DNA from: DAOTUL01 sp034437435
Lineage (GTDB): Bacteria; Chloroflexota; Anaerolineae; Aggregatilineales; Phototrophicaceae
Direction of reading: 5' to 3'
Length of the DNA stretch: 7,696 nucleotides
Assembly: GCA_964417785.1 (NCBI GenBank)
Contig: CAYQJO010000205.1
Coordinates: 1-7,696 of the forward strand
Of this stretch, positions 1-6,648 are shown one piece after another; the first letter of the stretch is position 1; each line of letters opens with the position of its first letter. The translations under genes were made by a program, and so were the position numbers. A model generated the notes under the pieces. It saw only the letters and a list, made by a program, of their open reading frames with translations. It did no database searches and had not been told where the DNA came from.

Positions 1-128
1 ACTTCGACTGGGTGACTCTACTCAATGTTGAGGTAATCGCCAGCGGTCCGACGGTTGAGGTGTTCACGCCGGACAATCTGCGTAAGACCTATGGCGGGCG
101 TGTGGCCTATCTGCAAGCGGGAGACTGA
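1..128 (+). CDS. Metal ABC transporter ATP-binding protein, C-terminal fragment
   Basis: This is the 3' end of a gene that begins before the window; 41 complete codons are visible before the TGA at 126-128. The reading frame gives FDWVTLLNVEVIASGPTVEV followed by FTPDNLRKTYGGRVAYLQAG and a final D. This is the characteristic tail of the ATPases of Mn/Zn/Fe ABC importers (MntA/ZnuC/TroB-like), where a short 'GP..EVFTP.NL..TYGG' segment follows the nucleotide-binding domain. The Walker motifs are outside the window, so ATPase activity is inferred from family resemblance. The stop lies 3 bases before the ATG of the first permease, and the permease ribosome site overlaps the last codons, so the genes are almost certainly co-transcribed. 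It would energise the two permeases that follow from the cytoplasmic face. The metal cannot be told from this fragment. Confidence 0.85.
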   Translation, partial: FDWVTLLNVEVIASGPTVEVFTPDNLRKTYGGRVAYLQAGD

Positions 129-131
129 GCC

Positions 132-1451
132 ATGCAGCGACTATCATCTGAAGACCGGCGCGTCTGGCTGGTGATCGGAGCCATCAGTCTGTTGGGTGCG
201 CTCTTCATCCCCTTCAGCCAGTTCGTGCTGGATGTGAACTACACCTATACCGTCCGCACGGTCGCACTCGGTGGCTCGATCCTGGGTGTGGTCAGCGGGG
301 TGCTGGGGTGTTTCGCCGTCCTGCGCCGCGAAAGTCTGATGGGCGACGCCCTCTCACACGCCGCTCTGCCGGGTGTCGGTGTGGCCTTTCTGGTCGCCGG
401 ACGCGAAATGGGTGCGTTGTTGATCGGTGCCGGAATCGCCAGTTGGCTCGGCGTGCAGTTTATCCGCAGCGTGCTGAGTACCACCCGCATCAAAAAGGAC
501 AGCGCGATGGGCATCGTGCTGGCGGCCTGGTTTGCCGCCGGGATCGCCCTGCTGGCCTACATCCAGGCCCGACCGGACGCCAGTCAGGCCGGACTGGACA
601 GCTTCATCTTCGGGCAGGCGGCGGCCATGGTGGAAAGTGATGTCCGTTTAATCAGCGTGGTCGGTGTAATGGCCTTCATCATCGTCGGGTTGTTCTGGAA
701 GGAGTTCAAACTGGTGACATTCGACCCGGATTTTGCCAGTGCCAACGGCTTCCGTATCAACCTGATTAACACACTGCTCTCCACATTGATTGTGGTCGCC
801 ATCGTACTCGGTTTGCAGCTTGCCGGTGTGATTTTGATGGTCGGTATGTTGATCGCACCCGGAATCGCCGCCCGCCAGTGGACACAAAAGCTGGATCAGA
901 TGGTCATCCTCTCGGCAGTGTTCGGCGCGTTTGCCGGGGGATTGGGCGCGGTCCTGAGCGCGGTCGATGCCAACCTCCCCACCGGCCCCATGATTATCGT
1001 CGTTGCTTTTCTGGTGGTGGCGATTTCGCTGGCCTTCGCACCCGGTCGTGGCATGGTCTGGACAATGCTGCGTCACCGGACAGATCGGCAGCGGTTCGCG
1101 GCGCAGATCACCCTGCGCAATCTCTATCGTTACGCCCGCTCGCACGGCAGCGCATCGCATCCGGTCCCGGCGGCGTTTATCCTGGGTATGAACGGCGCAA
1201 CCGGTCTGGATCAACTTGAGCGACGCGGACTGATCGAGCAAGACGGCGACAACTGGATTCTGACCAGCAGCGGCATCCGGCTGGCTGAGCAAAACACCCA
1301 CAATCAGGCGTTGTGGGATGTCTACCGTGAATACGGTGACCAACTGGCACTGCCGCTGGTAGCCGAAGACCGCCAGCGCGATATACACGACATGCTGCCA
1401 CAACCCGACGTTGACAAACTGGAACAGAAATTGAAAGGATATGTCGCCTGA
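132..1451 (+). CDS. Metal ABC transporter permease (ABC-3 family) with C-terminal DtxR-like domain
   Basis: This is a 439-residue membrane subunit of a manganese/zinc/iron-type ABC importer. Residues 12-303 contain about eight or nine hydrophobic segments and typical ABC-3 motifs: RRESLMGDALSHAALPGV (65-82), FWKEFKLVTFDPDFASANGF (188-207, the cytoplasmic region likely to contact the ATPase) and LMVGMLIAPGIAARQ (235-249). Family members usually end near residue 280-300. Here about 130 soluble residues follow. Residues 318-385 look like a winged helix, with LDQLERRGLIEQDGDNWILT as recognition helix and wing. Residues 390-435 (LWDVYREYGDQL, then EDRQRDIHDM) resemble the DtxR metal-binding and dimerisation helices. 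The tail should lie in the cytoplasm. The ATG at 132 has GGGAG at 119-123, 8 bases upstream. The gene ends in TGATG, sharing one base with the next permease, which implies translational coupling. Permease identity is firm; the sensor role of the tail is inference. Confidence 0.9.
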   Translation: MQRLSSEDRRVWLVIGAISLLGALFIPFSQFVLDVNYTYTVRTVALGGSILGVVSGVLGCFAVLRRESLMGDALSHAALPGVGVAFLVAGREMGALLIGAGIASWLGVQFIRSVLSTTRIKKDSAMGIVLAAWFAAGIALLAYIQARPDASQAGLDSFIFGQAAAMVESDVRLISVVGVMAFIIVGLFWKEFKLVTFDPDFASANGFRINLINTLLSTLIVVAIVLGLQLAGVILMVGMLIAPGIAARQWTQKLDQMVILSAVFGAFAGGLGAVLSAVDANLPTGPMIIVVAFLVVAISLAFAPGRGMVWTMLRHRTDRQRFAAQITLRNLYRYARSHGSASHPVPAAFILGMNGATGLDQLERRGLIEQDGDNWILTSSGIRLAEQNTHNQALWDVYREYGDQLALPLVAEDRQRDIHDMLPQPDVDKLEQKLKGYVA

Positions 1452-2890
1452 TGTCGGGACTCGAACGGATCATCATCGACATCTTACTCAACGTCTTCAC
1501 CCGTGAGGAGATCAACGCATTTCTGCGCGACCCACAGAATACGGCCACCATCATCGGCACATTGATCGCCGTCGCCGGGGCCTTATTGGGGACGTTTCTG
1601 CTGCTGCGCGGCATGGCGCTGACCAGTGACGCCATCAGCCACACAGTACTCCTGGGGATCGTCGTCGCCTTTATGGTCATGACCGGCTTGCTGGATCAGG
1701 AACCGGACCTATCTTCGCCCTGGTTGATTATCGGTGCGGCGGGAGCCGGTGTGGCGACGGTTGTATTGACCGAGGTCATCTATCGCTCCGGATTGGTCCG
1801 GCAGGATGCGGCGCTGGGGCTGGCGTTTCCGCTGTTGTTCGCCGTGTCGATCATCCTGGTTTCACGGTATGTCGAAGACGTCCATCTGGACGAAGACGCG
1901 GTGATGGTCGGTGAAATCGGCATGGCCTGGGCCAACACCAACAACCATTGTATCGAGAACTGCGTCACCGTGACGATCATGCCGGAAGATGACCACGCCA
2001 TTTTTACCCGCCAGTGTACCAACTGCCGCACACTCGGCATCAGTCCCCGCGACGAGGACGCAGAATTCCGCGAGGTCTGCACCAACTGCGGCACCTACAC
2101 ACCCGGTCAGGCATGGCAGACCGGTCTGGTCCAGGACGAGCCGGTGCTGGTGTTCTGGCCGCAGGCCATCACCGTCACCGCCATTATGGCCCTGCTAACA
2201 ATGGCGTTCGTCACACTTTTCTACAAAGAACTCAAGCTGGCCTCGTTCGATACCGGGCTGGCAAAGGCGCTCGGTTTTCGGCCTGGCTTGCTCCACTACG
2301 GGCTGATGGTGCTGGTGAGTCTGGTAGCCGTCGGCGCATTCGATGCGGTTGGCTCGATTCTGGTGATCGCGTTCTTCATCATCCCACCGGCGGCGGCTTA
2401 TCTGCTGACAGATCGCCTGTCGGTGATGCTGGTTCTGAGCGCCGTCATTGGCAGTGCCGGGGCCTTCTTCGGTTATGATCTGGCGCGAGGAAATTTTCTG
2501 GGCATCGTGCAGATCGAAGAATGGGATTCGTCCATCTCGGCTTCAATGGTACTGATGATCTTCTTTTTCTTCCTGCTGGCATGGGTGATGTCACCACGTT
2601 ACGGCCTCATCTCGACCATGATCCGGCGAGCCAACCAGCGCCGCCGCTTCGCCGATCAGGTGCTTCTGGGTCACATCTCTAATCATCAGCATACCGACAA
2701 CGCCGCTGACGAATTGAACACCAGCACGCTCTACCAGCATTTCAATTGGTCGCCCGGTCACACCGAAGCCGTGATGCGGCGCTTGAAAACCCGCAATCTG
2801 GTGCGGCTGGACGGCGAGCAGGTCCATCTCACTGAGCGCGGTCAGCACCGTGTGGCCGCTTTCAAGCAGGAACTCAGCGGGGGCGTGTAA
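1451..2890 (+). CDS. Metal ABC transporter permease with Cys-rich insertion and C-terminal winged helix
   Basis: This is the second permease (479 residues) of the same importer, probably forming a heterodimer with the upstream one. Hydrophobic segments lie near 33-53, 64-80, 90-110, 119-139, 236-258, 283-320, 324-343 and 362-380. ABC-3 motifs include LLRGMALTSDAISHTVLLGI (51-70), VEDVHLDEDAVMVGEI (141-156) and FYKELKLASFDTGLAKALGF (257-276). Between the GEI motif and the next membrane segment there is an insertion of about 75 residues. It holds six cysteines (167, 171, 189, 192, 210, 213), including two CTNC knuckles 17 residues apart. From residue 390 a soluble tail of about 90 residues looks like a winged helix (STLYQHFNWSPGHTEAVMRR, then LVRLDGEQVHLTERGQHRVA). 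It is shorter than the tail of the first permease and lacks the DtxR-like dimerisation part. The start is the ATG in the TGATG overlap, with AAAGGA at 1434-1439. The stop lies inside a hairpin. Confidence 0.9.
   Translation: MSGLERIIIDILLNVFTREEINAFLRDPQNTATIIGTLIAVAGALLGTFLLLRGMALTSDAISHTVLLGIVVAFMVMTGLLDQEPDLSSPWLIIGAAGAGVATVVLTEVIYRSGLVRQDAALGLAFPLLFAVSIILVSRYVEDVHLDEDAVMVGEIGMAWANTNNHCIENCVTVTIMPEDDHAIFTRQCTNCRTLGISPRDEDAEFREVCTNCGTYTPGQAWQTGLVQDEPVLVFWPQAITVTAIMALLTMAFVTLFYKELKLASFDTGLAKALGFRPGLLHYGLMVLVSLVAVGAFDAVGSILVIAFFIIPPAAAYLLTDRLSVMLVLSAVIGSAGAFFGYDLARGNFLGIVQIEEWDSSISASMVLMIFFFFLLAWVMSPRYGLISTMIRRANQRRRFADQVLLGHISNHQHTDNAADELNTSTLYQHFNWSPGHTEAVMRRLKTRNLVRLDGEQVHLTERGQHRVAAFKQELSGGV
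1919..2146 (+). other. Cys-rich, zinc-ribbon-like insertion within the second permease
   Basis: This covers residues 157-232 of the permease at 1451-2890. The segment is hydrophilic and acidic, and it replaces what is a short loop in the first permease (residues ~161-170, just after SFIFGQ). Visible metal-ligand-like residues are His166, Cys167 and Cys171 (HCIENC), then Cys189/Cys192 (CTNC) and Cys210/Cys213 (CTNC). The last two pairs form CX2C-X17-CX2C, the spacing expected of a small zinc ribbon or rubredoxin-like knuckle. The reading frame continues uninterrupted through it into a normal membrane segment, so it is a true in-frame insertion and not a frameshift artefact. Because the following membrane segment ends in the Lys-rich cytoplasmic motif FYKELKL, the insertion should face outside. 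Metal binding and topology are inferences. Confidence 0.7.
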
Positions 2891-2903
2891 AACACGCCCC
2901 CGC
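2877..2903. terminator. 12-bp perfect hairpin between convergent genes, possible bidirectional terminator
   Basis: Positions 2877-2888 (GCGGGGGCGTGT) pair perfectly with 2892-2903 (ACACGCCCCCGC) around a three-base AAA loop. The TAA stop of the second permease (2888-2890) lies at the top of the stem. The stem ends 10 bases before the stop codon of the convergent tal-pgi gene (2914-2916). The stem is very GC-rich, but no T-run follows on either strand, so it does not fit a classical intrinsic terminator. It may end transcription from both sides weakly, or protect the 3' ends of the two transcripts. The pairing is certain; the function is inference. Confidence 0.55.
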
Positions 2904-2913
2904 CCGATATAAA

Positions 2914-5628
2914 TCAGATCAACGACTTCAAAGCTTTGACCGGATCGCTGCCCAGGTCAATGCGCAGCACCTGCCGACCCGCATCCAGAAGCGCCTGCCG
3001 GTCGCCCAATGCCTGTGCCATCTTCAGCGTGCCGAAGCTCATGGCCGAGTCCGGCTCACCGGCTTCATCAGGGATGTCGGCATCGGTGGGCATATCGGCT
3101 GTGAACTGCACGAACAACCCATTACCAGCATCGCCTTTGTGCAACTGGCCGGTGGAGTGCAGGAAACGCGGGCCGAATCCCGGTGTGGTCGCCTTGTGCG
3201 TCGATTGCAGCAGCTTCAGCCGTAACGCCTGGAGCGCTGCTTCGACTTCCGCCGTTGGTTGGATATACGCCTGAAGCGCGATGTAGTCGCCATCTTCGTT
3301 CACGAATTGGCGCAGGGCATCGGCTGGATTGGCTGCGGCTTCGACTTCTGGCAGCTTGCCCGTCTGCTCGTATTCGGCAATCATCGCCCGTGCCAGCTTC
3401 TTGGCCGCTTCGACGTTGGGCTGGTCGAAGGGGTTGATTTGCAGAACATATCCGGCGACCGCTGTCGCCATCTCCCACAGGAAGAACTGCCCACCCAGGT
3501 CATACACATCGTCCAGCGCAACCCGAATTACCGGGTGTCCGGTATCGATCAACGCCTGAACCTGCGCATCGTGGCGGTCATCCAGGCGCAGGTAGACGAA
3601 GACGCGATCATCGCTGTATCCAGTTGGATCGACCATCGGTTCACCAACGACTGGCAAGATGCCTTTGCTCTCTTTGCCGGTGCTTTCCGCGATAAGCTGC
3701 TCCACCCAGTCGCCAAAGCTGACGAACGCATCAGACGTGATGAACGTCAGTTTGTCACGTCCGGCCTGCGCCAGTGTGCCGATCATGCTACCGATACGAC
3801 CGCCGTTGTTATCGCCCTTTGAGGGGCAGTTTTTGGCATCGCAGTTGGCCGCCATCTGCTGCGCCCGTTCCAGCAGTTTCGTCAGGTCCACACCCATCAG
3901 CGCCGCCGGGATCAGTCCGAAGAACGACAGCGCCGAGTAGCGCCCGCCGATGTTGGGATCGTTGAGGAAAGTCGCCCGGAAGTGATAGCGGTCGGCAATC
4001 GATTCCAGCTTGCTGCCAGGATCGGTGATGGCGATGAAATGCTCTCCGGCAGCGTCTTTACCCAGTTTCTCGGCCACATGGTTATAGAAGAACTTGAAGA
4101 ATGAGAGCGTCTCCGCTGTACCACCGGATTTGGTCGCCACGATGAAGAGGGTCTTTGCCGGGTCCAGTTGATCGCGATAGGCCAGCACAGCACCCGGATC
4201 GGTGCTGTCCAGCACATCGAGATCGAGATAACCGTCAGCAATGCCCAGAGTCCGGGCCATCACCTCCGGTGCCAGACTGGACCCGCCCATGCCGAGCAGC
4301 AGCACATTGGTGAAGCCCTCTTTACGGGCGCGATCAGCCAGCAGATGCAGCCGCTGGATTTCGTTTTTCATGCGGTCGGCGATGTTGAGCCAGCCGAGCC
4401 GGTTGCTGATTTCCGTCGGTTCAGGTTTCCACACGGTATGGTCACCGGACCAGATGCGATGCATGATCTGCTCATCGCGCAGCTTATCCCAGCCCCCTTT
4501 AATCGCGTCATCGTAGACCGCGGTCTCATAGCGAATGTCAAAATCGCCGTTACGGATGCGGTCGCGCTTGTCTTTGATACCCGCCATCAACGACTCAAAC
4601 GACTGGGCAAACTTGCCCACACCCTCGTCCTGAAGCTCAGCGGTGACCTGATCCAGGTCGATATTGTGTTCCTTAAGCCGTTTAATCTGGCGGCGTGCTT
4701 CCTCGACATTTTGATCGACCGTGCGAGCGACCGTCGCATGATCCAAGGTGGCGTCCAGCGTTTCCGGCGGCATGGTGTTGACCGTATCCGGTCCGATCAA
4801 GGTATCAACATAGAGCGTATCCAGATAATCCGGATTCTTGGTGCTGGTGCTGGCCCACAATGGCCGCTGAACCTGTGCGCCTTTGGCCGCCAGCTTCTCC
4901 CAGCGCTCGCCGCTGAACAATTCCTGGAAGCGGGCATAAGCCAATCTGGCATTGGCGATGGCGATTTTGCCCTGAAGGTCGGTGCTTTCCAGCAGCGGAT
5001 CGAGCTTGCCATCCACACGGCTGACGAAAAAGGACGCCACCGACGCCACCTTGCTCAGGTCTTTGCCCTCGGCAGCCAGCTTCTCCAACCCGGCGATGTA
5101 GGCTTCTGCGATGGCCTCGTACTGGGCAATCGAGAAGATCAGGGTGACGTTGACGGAAATACCCTCACCAATCAAGGTCTGGATGGCCGGGACGCCCGCC
5201 GGGGTCGCCGGGACTTTGATAAACAGATTGGGACGGTCAACAGCCGCATAGAGCCGCCGCGCCTCGTTGATGGTACCTTCGGTTTCGCGGGCCAGCGTCG
5301 GGCTGACTTCCAGGCTAACATAGCCGTCCTGGCCGTTACTTTCATCGTATACCGGGCGCAGCACATCGGTCGCCTCTTTGATGTCCTGGACGGCCAACGC
5401 TTCATAAATCTCGCCGACCGATTTGCCTTCGGCTACGAGCTTGCGCAGATCATCATCGTAATCGTCGCTGCCGGTGATGGCCTTCTCAAAAATCGTCGGG
5501 TTCGAGGTCACACCACGAACGCCCTGGTCCACAACATTCTGCAAACCGCCCTCACGTACAAACTGACGGCGGATAAAATCGAGCCAGATGGATTGTCCCT
5601 GTTGGGTAAGTTCATGCAGTTTTGTCAA
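2914..5628 (-). CDS. Bifunctional transaldolase / glucose-6-phosphate isomerase
   Basis: This cytoplasmic enzyme of 904 residues combines two activities. Transaldolase transfers a dihydroxyacetone unit between sedoheptulose 7-phosphate and glyceraldehyde 3-phosphate. The isomerase interconverts glucose 6-phosphate and fructose 6-phosphate. Residues 1 to ~350 are the transaldolase: GVTSNPTIFEKA (39-50), the Schiff-base lysine Lys138 in LFIKVPAT, and RPLWASTSTKNP (255-266). Residues ~365-904 are the isomerase: GMGGSSLAPEV (446-456), ATKSGGTAET (498-507, the phosphate-binding loop), NIGGRYSALS (559-568), EQLIAESTGKE (643-653), FDQPNVEAAK (734-743) matching the end of the PGI signature, and LHSTGQLHKGD (823-833). 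All expected motifs are present and no break is seen. The start is TTG (5626-5628), with AAAGGAG nine bases upstream on the minus strand and no competing ATG nearby. It is apparently monocistronic with its own promoter. Such Tal-Pgi fusions are a known family in several bacterial groups. Confidence 0.95.
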   Translation of the reverse strand: MTKLHELTQQGQSIWLDFIRRQFVREGGLQNVVDQGVRGVTSNPTIFEKAITGSDDYDDDLRKLVAEGKSVGEIYEALAVQDIKEATDVLRPVYDESNGQDGYVSLEVSPTLARETEGTINEARRLYAAVDRPNLFIKVPATPAGVPAIQTLIGEGISVNVTLIFSIAQYEAIAEAYIAGLEKLAAEGKDLSKVASVASFFVSRVDGKLDPLLESTDLQGKIAIANARLAYARFQELFSGERWEKLAAKGAQVQRPLWASTSTKNPDYLDTLYVDTLIGPDTVNTMPPETLDATLDHATVARTVDQNVEEARRQIKRLKEHNIDLDQVTAELQDEGVGKFAQSFESLMAGIKDKRDRIRNGDFDIRYETAVYDDAIKGGWDKLRDEQIMHRIWSGDHTVWKPEPTEISNRLGWLNIADRMKNEIQRLHLLADRARKEGFTNVLLLGMGGSSLAPEVMARTLGIADGYLDLDVLDSTDPGAVLAYRDQLDPAKTLFIVATKSGGTAETLSFFKFFYNHVAEKLGKDAAGEHFIAITDPGSKLESIADRYHFRATFLNDPNIGGRYSALSFFGLIPAALMGVDLTKLLERAQQMAANCDAKNCPSKGDNNGGRIGSMIGTLAQAGRDKLTFITSDAFVSFGDWVEQLIAESTGKESKGILPVVGEPMVDPTGYSDDRVFVYLRLDDRHDAQVQALIDTGHPVIRVALDDVYDLGGQFFLWEMATAVAGYVLQINPFDQPNVEAAKKLARAMIAEYEQTGKLPEVEAAANPADALRQFVNEDGDYIALQAYIQPTAEVEAALQALRLKLLQSTHKATTPGFGPRFLHSTGQLHKGDAGNGLFVQFTADMPTDADIPDEAGEPDSAMSFGTLKMAQALGDRQALLDAGRQVLRIDLGSDPVKALKSLI

Positions 5629-5661
5629 CGCAAATTACTCCTTTCGGATCGCTGTCCCGTC

Positions 5662-5690
5662 ATTATACGACTTCAATACCTGTCCCCCAA
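5662..5690 (-). promoter_or_regulatory. Sigma-70-like promoter of the transaldolase/isomerase gene
   Basis: On the minus strand there is a consensus TATAAT -10 box (5667 down to 5662), preceded by 17 bases and a TTGGGG -35 box (5690 down to 5685). The -10 lies 34 bases before the TTG start, leaving a short leader that contains the AAAGGAG ribosome site. The -10 match is perfect and the -35 matches only the TTG half. This is a sequence-match prediction. Confidence 0.6.
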
Positions 5691-5716
5691 CCTATAGATC
5701 AGATGAGACGGGGGAC
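5682..5716. repeat. Inverted repeat GTCCCCC / GGGGGAC in the divergent promoter region
   Basis: GTCCCCC at 5682-5688 is the reverse complement of GGGGGAC at 5710-5716, with 21 bases between. The left arm overlaps the predicted -35 box of the minus-strand promoter, and the right arm ends eight bases before the -35 box of the plus-strand promoter. The centre-to-centre distance of 28 bases is not an exact multiple of a helical turn. It could be an operator half-site pair or chance in GC-rich DNA. The pairing is seen directly; a role is speculative. Confidence 0.3.
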
Positions 5717-5724
5717 TTATTACG

Positions 5725-5753
5725 TTAACACCTGGTGAGTTATCGGCTACAAT
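5725..5753 (+). promoter_or_regulatory. Sigma-70-like promoter of the glycosyltransferase pair
   Basis: TTAACA (5725-5730) and TACAAT (5748-5753) are separated by exactly 17 bases, and each matches the sigma-70 consensus at five of six positions. Transcription should begin near 5760. This places the ATG at 5752 inside the -10 box and upstream of the transcript start. It therefore supports the ATG at 5782 as the true start of the following gene. Confidence 0.65.
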
Positions 5754-5781
5754 GCTGCAAGACTGCAATGAAGGAACCCCG

Positions 5782-6648
5782 ATGGCTGTCAGTGTCATCC
5801 TTCCCACCTACAACCGGGCCAACTTGATCGGTGACGCAATCCAGAGCGTTCTGGATCAGACTTACACCGGTTTTGAACTGATTGTCGTTGACGATGGTTC
5901 GACCGACGATACCGCCAACCTTGTCCAGTCGTTCAACGACAACCGTATTCGATACATCTACCAGCCCAACGGCGGCGTCTCCAATGCTCGCAATCATGGT
6001 GTCCGGCAAGCAAAACACGATTTGATCACTTTTCTCGATTCCGACGATGCGTATCTACCGCACAAGCTGCAAAAGCAAGTCGATTACTTCCAGACACATC
6101 CCGACACGGTATTCTTGTATTCGTCCTATCTGTTTATGGATGCCGACCTCAACCTGATCGAAACCCGCCATCTGCACATCCAGGGCCGCGCCTTCAGAAG
6201 CCTGCTGCGGCGCTGCGAAATCCCCACACCGACCGTCATGATGAAACGGTGTGTGTTTGAGTCCGTCGGTGGTTTCGATGAAGGCCTCACATTGCTGGAA
6301 GATGTCGATCTATGGTGGCGCATCGCCGCCCGGCACCCAATTGCGCTTGTTGGCGAACCACTGGTCCAGGTCCGCTGGCATCCGAGCAACACGGTTCGCG
6401 ATCCACGCCGCCTGGAACACGCTTATTTCCATGCACTGAGCAAACATCACCTGAGCGGACTGCTGCGCCGTCAAATCCACGCACATACCTGGTTCAAATC
6501 CGGCAACTGGTATCTCTCCGCCGCCACACCGGACCGCCACCAGGCGTTACGCTGCCTGCTGCTTGGTATGCGCTTATGGCCGTTGGATCGTACCGGCGGA
6601 CTGCTTCTGGCACGATTGATTTATCGAACCATCAGGCGTCGCACATGA
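5782..6648 (+). CDS. GT2 family glycosyltransferase (GT-A fold)
   Basis: This 288-residue inverting-type sugar transferase probably moves a sugar from a nucleotide-sugar donor to a glycan or lipid-linked acceptor at the cytoplasmic face of the membrane. The N-terminal GT-A domain is clear: VSVILPTYNRANLIGDAIQS (3-22), ELIVVDDGSTDDT (32-44), NGGVSNARNHG (63-73) and the metal/nucleotide DxD motif in LDSDDAYLP (85-93, Asp86 and Asp88). LLEDVDLWWRIA (171-182) carries the acidic pair Glu173/Asp174 expected near the catalytic base. No membrane segment follows the catalytic domain; the C-terminus is basic (IRRRT). An in-frame ATG at 5752 would add ten residues but lies in the -10 promoter box. The ATG at 5782 has AAGGA at 5771-5775 and begins directly at the conserved fold, so it is preferred. 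The stop overlaps the next start (ATGA). Donor and acceptor cannot be named. Confidence 0.9.
   Translation: MAVSVILPTYNRANLIGDAIQSVLDQTYTGFELIVVDDGSTDDTANLVQSFNDNRIRYIYQPNGGVSNARNHGVRQAKHDLITFLDSDDAYLPHKLQKQVDYFQTHPDTVFLYSSYLFMDADLNLIETRHLHIQGRAFRSLLRRCEIPTPTVMMKRCVFESVGGFDEGLTLLEDVDLWWRIAARHPIALVGEPLVQVRWHPSNTVRDPRRLEHAYFHALSKHHLSGLLRRQIHAHTWFKSGNWYLSAATPDRHQALRCLLLGMRLWPLDRTGGLLLARLIYRTIRRRT

Noticed and set aside
648..1403. A minus-strand open frame of 251 codons within the first permease
   Set aside because: It lies antisense to a clear membrane protein, and its product is a polar, His/Gln/Cys-scattered sequence with no domain, typical of a shadow frame.
1989..2198. A small plus-strand frame overlapping the Cys-rich insertion, as a possible sign of a frameshift
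   Set aside because: The permease frame runs without a stop through the insertion into a normal membrane segment, so the insertion is in frame; the alternative frame is Pro/Arg/Thr-rich and featureless.
4168..5697. A long plus-strand open frame (509 codons) opposite the transaldolase/isomerase gene
   Set aside because: It is fully antisense to a gene with intact catalytic motifs, shows no recognisable domain, and is best explained by the GC-rich codon pattern of the true gene leaving the opposite strand open.
5752..5781. A ten-residue N-terminal extension of the first GT2 gene from the ATG at 5752
   Set aside because: That ATG sits inside the TACAAT -10 box and upstream of the expected transcript start; the ATG at 5782 has a ribosome site and begins at the conserved fold.
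5740..6018. A minus-strand open frame of 92 codons covering the start of the first GT2 gene
   Set aside because: It is antisense to the conserved catalytic region of the glycosyltransferase, overlaps its promoter and shows no motif of its own.
6312..6644. A 111-residue N-terminal extension of the second GT2 gene
   Set aside because: It lies out of frame over the preceding glycosyltransferase, has no domain, and the ATG at 6645 in the ATGA overlap begins exactly at the conserved GT2 start.
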